Shown here in pieces: positions 6,235 to 8,602 of a DNA stretch of 8,602 nucleotides (within the stretch, counting starts at the first letter, position 1; each line of letters begins with the position of its first letter). A program made the translations under genes and the position numbers. The notes below the pieces were generated by a model. The model saw only the letters and a list, made by a program, of their open reading frames with translations. It was not told the origin of the DNA and searched no databases. The DNA comes from CAYLSO01 sp964386525 (lineage in GTDB: Bacteria > Eisenbacteria > RBG-16-71-46 > DASYSL01). The stretch covers positions 1 to 8,602 of the forward strand of contig CAYLSO010000242.1 of the NCBI GenBank assembly GCA_964386525.1, written 5' to 3'.

Positions 6235-6244
6235 GAGATTCCCA
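6235..6244 (-). promoter_or_regulatory. Conserved TGGGAATCTC box upstream of A1
   Basis: Exact match to 4390-4399, at the corresponding distance (93 against 95 bases) from the sigma-54-like element. Candidate activator site. Confidence 0.35.
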
Positions 6245-6322
6245 GCACTGCGGCGCCGGGGCCTCACGAACAGAGCGCTTGAGGCCGGTAATCGCCCTGC
6301 GGGAGACAAGTGTCGAAGTATT

Positions 6323-6336
6323 CCACACCACTGTCG
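6323..6336 (-). promoter_or_regulatory. CGACA-N4-TGTGG imperfect inverted repeat upstream of A1
   Basis: Counterpart of the pair at 4475-4489, about 180 bases upstream of the sigma-54-like element in both copies. The adjacent ten-base palindrome of copy 2 is absent here. Candidate enhancer site, by position only. Confidence 0.28.
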
Positions 6337-6433
6337 GGAATTGCGGCGGTCGAGGCGAATCAGAGGCGCTTCCATCTGCCGCGAGCCCGGCCCGGGCCGT
6401 GCGGTCGCGCGGGAATCGCAGCCGGCTGGGCCG

Positions 6434-6916
6434 TCAATCTTCGTGGCAATTGCTGCAGGCGCTGCGGCCGGGCAAGGGATCGCCGCCCGCCAGCGTGTGG
6501 CAGCCCGAGCACTCCAAGCCGGCATCGACATGGACCTGGCGGGAGAACTTGCCGCGGAAGCTGTCCACGTTGCGGCCGGTCACGTCGCGGTGGCACTTGG
6601 CGCAGGCGGAGGGCGCGGCCCGGACCCCTCGGTGGTGACACGGGACGCAGCCCGCCGCAGCGAAGCGTACGACCTCGTGCGGGGCCCGCTCCTCGTGAGG
6701 GCGATGGCAGGCGGCGCACTCCAGCGTCGCCCTCGCGAGGTGGGGCGCGTGGGAGAAAGCTCGGCCGGCGAATGGGCCGGCCTGATTCTCGACGCCCTGG
6801 TGGCAGGTGAGGCAGGGCGCGGAGCCCGAAGGGAAGCTCGGCCACGGGCGCGCCAGCGCCGCCAGCCCGCGGGCGGCGCGCGCCGCGTTCATCTGTTCGT
6901 GGGCTTTCTCGAGCAT
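6434..6916 (-). CDS. Hexahaem c-type cytochrome, probably 5'-truncated or frameshifted
   Basis: The C-terminal 130 residues carry six CXXCH haem-binding motifs (CLTCH, CAACH, CVPCH, CAKCH, CSGCH, CSNCH) with extra histidines (for example FSHAPH, HEV, VHV) that can serve as distal ligands, as in periplasmic cytochrome c3/c7-like electron carriers. From the ATG at 6916 the product is 160 residues and starts MLEKAHEQMNAARAARG, with no signal peptide; this is odd because haem attachment needs export. No good ribosome site precedes 6916. The frame is open farther upstream (to 7114) but that stretch is Arg/Ala-rich and overlaps the end of ccmF. Just before 6916, in another frame, the sequence reads VGIETGSHN, resembling the GSHN element I associate with such cytochromes ahead of an LLEKA-type helix. 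This suggests a lost or frameshifted N-terminus. The haem motifs themselves are intact. It follows ccmF by 80 bases on the same strand. Confidence 0.75.
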   Translation of the reverse strand: MLEKAHEQMNAARAARGLAALARPWPSFPSGSAPCLTCHQGVENQAGPFAGRAFSHAPHLARATLECAACHRPHEERAPHEVVRFAAAGCVPCHHRGVRAAPSACAKCHRDVTGRNVDSFRGKFSRQVHVDAGLECSGCHTLAGGDPLPGRSACSNCHED

Positions 6917-6996
6917 TATGGGAGCCGGTCTCGATGCCGACAAGCGTGCCGCGCGCGACCGGCGCGATGCTCTGCCTCGGTCGCGGGCAGCGGCGC

Positions 6997-8602
6997 TCAG
7001 CGCGCGGCCTGCAGGGTCTGCCGACCGCCGCGCTCCCGCGTCTGCATGCGCTCCTGGGCGCGCCGCACGGCCGCCAGGACGGCAGCCGCCAGCGTCAGCA
7101 GCGCGCCGATCCAAACCAGGTTCACGAGCGGCTTGGTGGAGAGCTCGACCAGCGCCTCATCCGCCCCGGCCGCCGCCGCCCCGGGCAGCAGCACGGCGAC
7201 GCGCGCGTGGTCGGCGTCCACCCCCGCCACCGCCAGCCGGCCGAGCCCCGGCACCTCCGCCGGCACGCTCTCGTTGCCGCCGGGGCCGGGCTTCATGGCC
7301 GGTGAGACGCGCACCGGCCGGCCGCCGTACGTCCGCACGTCGATGTCCGCGTGGATGACTTCCTGCGGCTGCGTCTCCATCCGGAAGCCGGCGAAACGGT
7401 AGAGGGCGCCGCCGACCTCCACCTCCTTGCCGGCCTCCAGCCAGGTCACGCCGTCCTGCGCCACCTGCGCCGACTGCACCTCGAGCGGCGAGAGGTAGAG
7501 GTCGCGCAGCCCGTGGATCGCGGGCGACCGCATCATACCGTCGCCCATCGGCGAGGCGAGCAGCTTGGGACGGGCGTCGAAGCGGAAGTCCCCGCTCTCG
7601 ACGCGGATGCGCAGCCGCTGCTCCCCGCGGCGGGGGCCCGGCTCCTGACCCTCGTAGGTCAGCGTGTAGCCGAGTGCCTGGACGCCCGTCCCCTGGGGTA
7701 GGCGAACCTGCTGGCTGCGGCTCAGAGCCGTGGAGACCACGATACCCAGAGTCATGAGCGCCACGCCCACGTGGCCGAGATTGCCCGCCACCTGCCGCCA
7801 GCCGCGCCGGGCGTTCCCGACCGTGGCCCACAGGTTGGCGCCCAGCGCGGCGCCCGTGACCGCTGCCAGCGACAGGAAGATCGGCTGGTGGATGCCGCCG
7901 GCCGCCGCGCCTGTGACCGCGACGACCCCGAGCCCGGCGGCCGAGATCAGCGGCCCGGCGCCCTTGCCGGCGTCCTGCCGGGCGGCGCGCAGCGCCGGTG
8001 TGACCGCCAGGAGCGCCAGCACGGCCAGGCCGAGCCAGACGATGATTCCTTCGTAGAAGCGCGTGTGCACGCTGGCCGGCTGGCCCATGAGGGTGGTGAT
8101 GAGCGGCGCGGTGGTGCCCACCGACACCAGGATGGCGAGCACGCTCAGAGCCAGAAGTCCCGCCCACAGAGCCGCTTCCCGGCTGGGCGCCAGCCAGTCG
8201 CAGCGCGGCGACTCGAGGCTCCGCCAGCGGGCGACGAGCAGGCCGACGGCGATCGCTGCGCTGCTTCCCAGGAAGGCGATGAGCGGAGCGTTCAACCCCG
8301 AGTTGGCGAACGAGTGCACCGAGAAGTCCTGCAGGATGCCGCTGCGGGTCAGGTAGGTCCCACCGAGCACGGTCCACCAGCCGAGCGCGGCCAGCACCAG
8401 GTTGGTGCGGACCAGCGCGCCGGTCGTGCGCTGGATGAGCAGCCCGTGCAGGAGGGCGACCGACAGCAACCAGGGGATGAGCGAGGCGTTCTCGACCGGG
8501 TCCCAGCCCCAGTAGCCGCCCCAGCCGAGCACTTCGTATGACCAGATCATCCCCAGGATGATCCCGGCGGTCAGGGAGACCCAACCGAACAGCGCCCAGG
8601 GC
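6997..8602 (-). CDS. ccmF: Cytochrome c haem lyase subunit CcmF (5' end beyond window)
   Basis: The frame is open to the right edge, so the N-terminus (probably 100-200 residues) is missing; 534 residues are visible, starting PWALFGWVSLTAGIILG. The tryptophan-rich WWD haem-handling motif is GWGGYWGWDPVENASLIPW near visible residue 26-44. Two histidines expected as haem ligands are seen in SVHSFANSG and, later, GNLGHVGVALM. The long periplasmic region with VRLPQGTGVQALGYTLTYEG and HGLRDLYLSP, and the final helix after STKPLVNLVWIGALLTLA, follow the CcmF layout rather than the shorter CcsA or CcmC. CcmF acts with CcmH/I to attach haem to apocytochromes in the periplasm. The cytochrome gene directly downstream is a plausible client. 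The tail after the last helix is basic, which puts the C-terminus in the cytoplasm. Confidence 0.93.
   Translation of the reverse strand, partial: PWALFGWVSLTAGIILGMIWSYEVLGWGGYWGWDPVENASLIPWLLSVALLHGLLIQRTTGALVRTNLVLAALGWWTVLGGTYLTRSGILQDFSVHSFANSGLNAPLIAFLGSSAAIAVGLLVARWRSLESPRCDWLAPSREAALWAGLLALSVLAILVSVGTTAPLITTLMGQPASVHTRFYEGIIVWLGLAVLALLAVTPALRAARQDAGKGAGPLISAAGLGVVAVTGAAAGGIHQPIFLSLAAVTGAALGANLWATVGNARRGWRQVAGNLGHVGVALMTLGIVVSTALSRSQQVRLPQGTGVQALGYTLTYEGQEPGPRRGEQRLRIRVESGDFRFDARPKLLASPMGDGMMRSPAIHGLRDLYLSPLEVQSAQVAQDGVTWLEAGKEVEVGGALYRFAGFRMETQPQEVIHADIDVRTYGGRPVRVSPAMKPGPGGNESVPAEVPGLGRLAVAGVDADHARVAVLLPGAAAAGADEALVELSTKPLVNLVWIGALLTLAAAVLAAVRRAQERMQTRERGGRQTLQAAR

Larger units (their letters stand above)
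5362..6336 (-). repeat. Diverged duplicate, copy 1 (A gene plus leader)
   Basis: Gene A1 and its leader, related to 3505-4489. Shared leader blocks (plus-strand positions, copy 1 against copy 2) are TGGCACG-N4-TTCC at 6127/4280, AACGCAC at 6178/4332, TGGGAATCTC at 6235/4390 and CGACA...TGTGG at 6323/4475. In this copy B1 follows A1 directly. Confidence 0.7.
6019..6433 (-). promoter_or_regulatory. Leader of the A1-B1 unit
   Basis: This 415-base gap lies between the cytochrome stop and A1. I find no credible gene in it: short frames at 6077-6331 and 6202-6531 have no motif or ribosome site. Its length is nearly the same as that of the leader upstream of A2, with which it shares ordered blocks. 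The end nearest the cytochrome is GC-rich, the middle less so. Confidence 0.62.

Noticed and set aside
6388..6399. CGGCCCGGGCCG palindrome after the cytochrome as terminator
   Set aside because: It is a perfect palindrome with no loop and no following T-run; such sequences are expected by chance at this base composition.
6442..6456. TGGCAATTGCTGCA as a plus-strand sigma-54 promoter
   Set aside because: It lies inside the last haem-motif codons of the cytochrome, has poor consensus match in the -24 half, and no plus-strand gene follows.
6434..7114. Cytochrome starting at 7114
   Set aside because: The first 66 residues overlap the end of ccmF and are low-complexity Arg/Ala-rich sequence without a signal peptide; this is typical high-GC shadow coding.
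6230..7402. Long plus-strand open frames opposite the cytochrome and ccmF
   Set aside because: They are antisense to well-supported genes, have no recognisable domain, and such shadow frames are expected in very GC-rich DNA.

Overview
This is a very GC-rich window (the genes look well above 65% G+C by eye) from an anaerobic or facultative bacterium with a c-type cytochrome based respiratory chain. The mix of a CcmF-type haem lyase, a hexahaem cytochrome, a HybA-like four-cluster ferredoxin, a HybB/NrfD-type quinone-reacting membrane protein and several GcvH-like proteins of the kind common in former Deltaproteobacteria suggests a high-GC Desulfobacterota or Myxococcota-like lineage. That placement is an inference and is only moderately supported.

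Layout, left to right. Bases 1-140 hold no gene I can support. An archaemetzincin-like zinc metallopeptidase (141-698, +) runs tail to tail into a long block of minus-strand genes. Read in the direction of transcription (right to left) this block is: ccmF, cut by the right edge (8602-6997); a hexahaem cytochrome with no export signal (6916-6434); a 415-bp leader; GcvH-like membrane-anchored protein A1 (6018-5362); GcvH-like four-cysteine protein B1 (5339-4572); a 413-bp, more AT-rich leader; GcvH-like membrane-anchored protein A2 (4158-3505); a HybA-like 4x[4Fe-4S] protein with a C-terminal anchor (3467-2694); a HybB/NrfD-type ten-helix membrane protein (2664-1480); and GcvH-like four-cysteine protein B2 (1469-714).

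The main point of interest is a diverged duplication. A1 and A2 are close paralogues, and so are B1 and B2. In the upstream copy A and B are adjacent. In the downstream copy the ferredoxin and NrfD genes lie between them, giving A2-FeS-NrfD-B2 with gaps of only 37, 29 and 10 bases, which should be one operon. The leaders of A1 and A2 are also related: each carries, in the same order and at nearly the same spacing, a sigma-54-like element (TGGCACG-N4-TTCC), a TGGGAATCTC box about 95 bases upstream and a CGACA/TGTGG imperfect inverted repeat about 180 bases upstream. The two units may therefore be controlled together.

All four A/B proteins keep the GcvH (lipoyl carrier) fold signature but have no lysine at the lipoylation position, so they are unlikely to be lipoyl carriers. 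My working model (inference) is a membrane redox complex in which the NrfD protein exchanges electrons with quinone, the ferredoxin relays them, and A and B are repurposed GcvH-fold subunits or assembly factors. The cytochrome and CcmF point to c-type haem traffic nearby, but the cytochrome reading frame looks broken or shortened at its 5' end.
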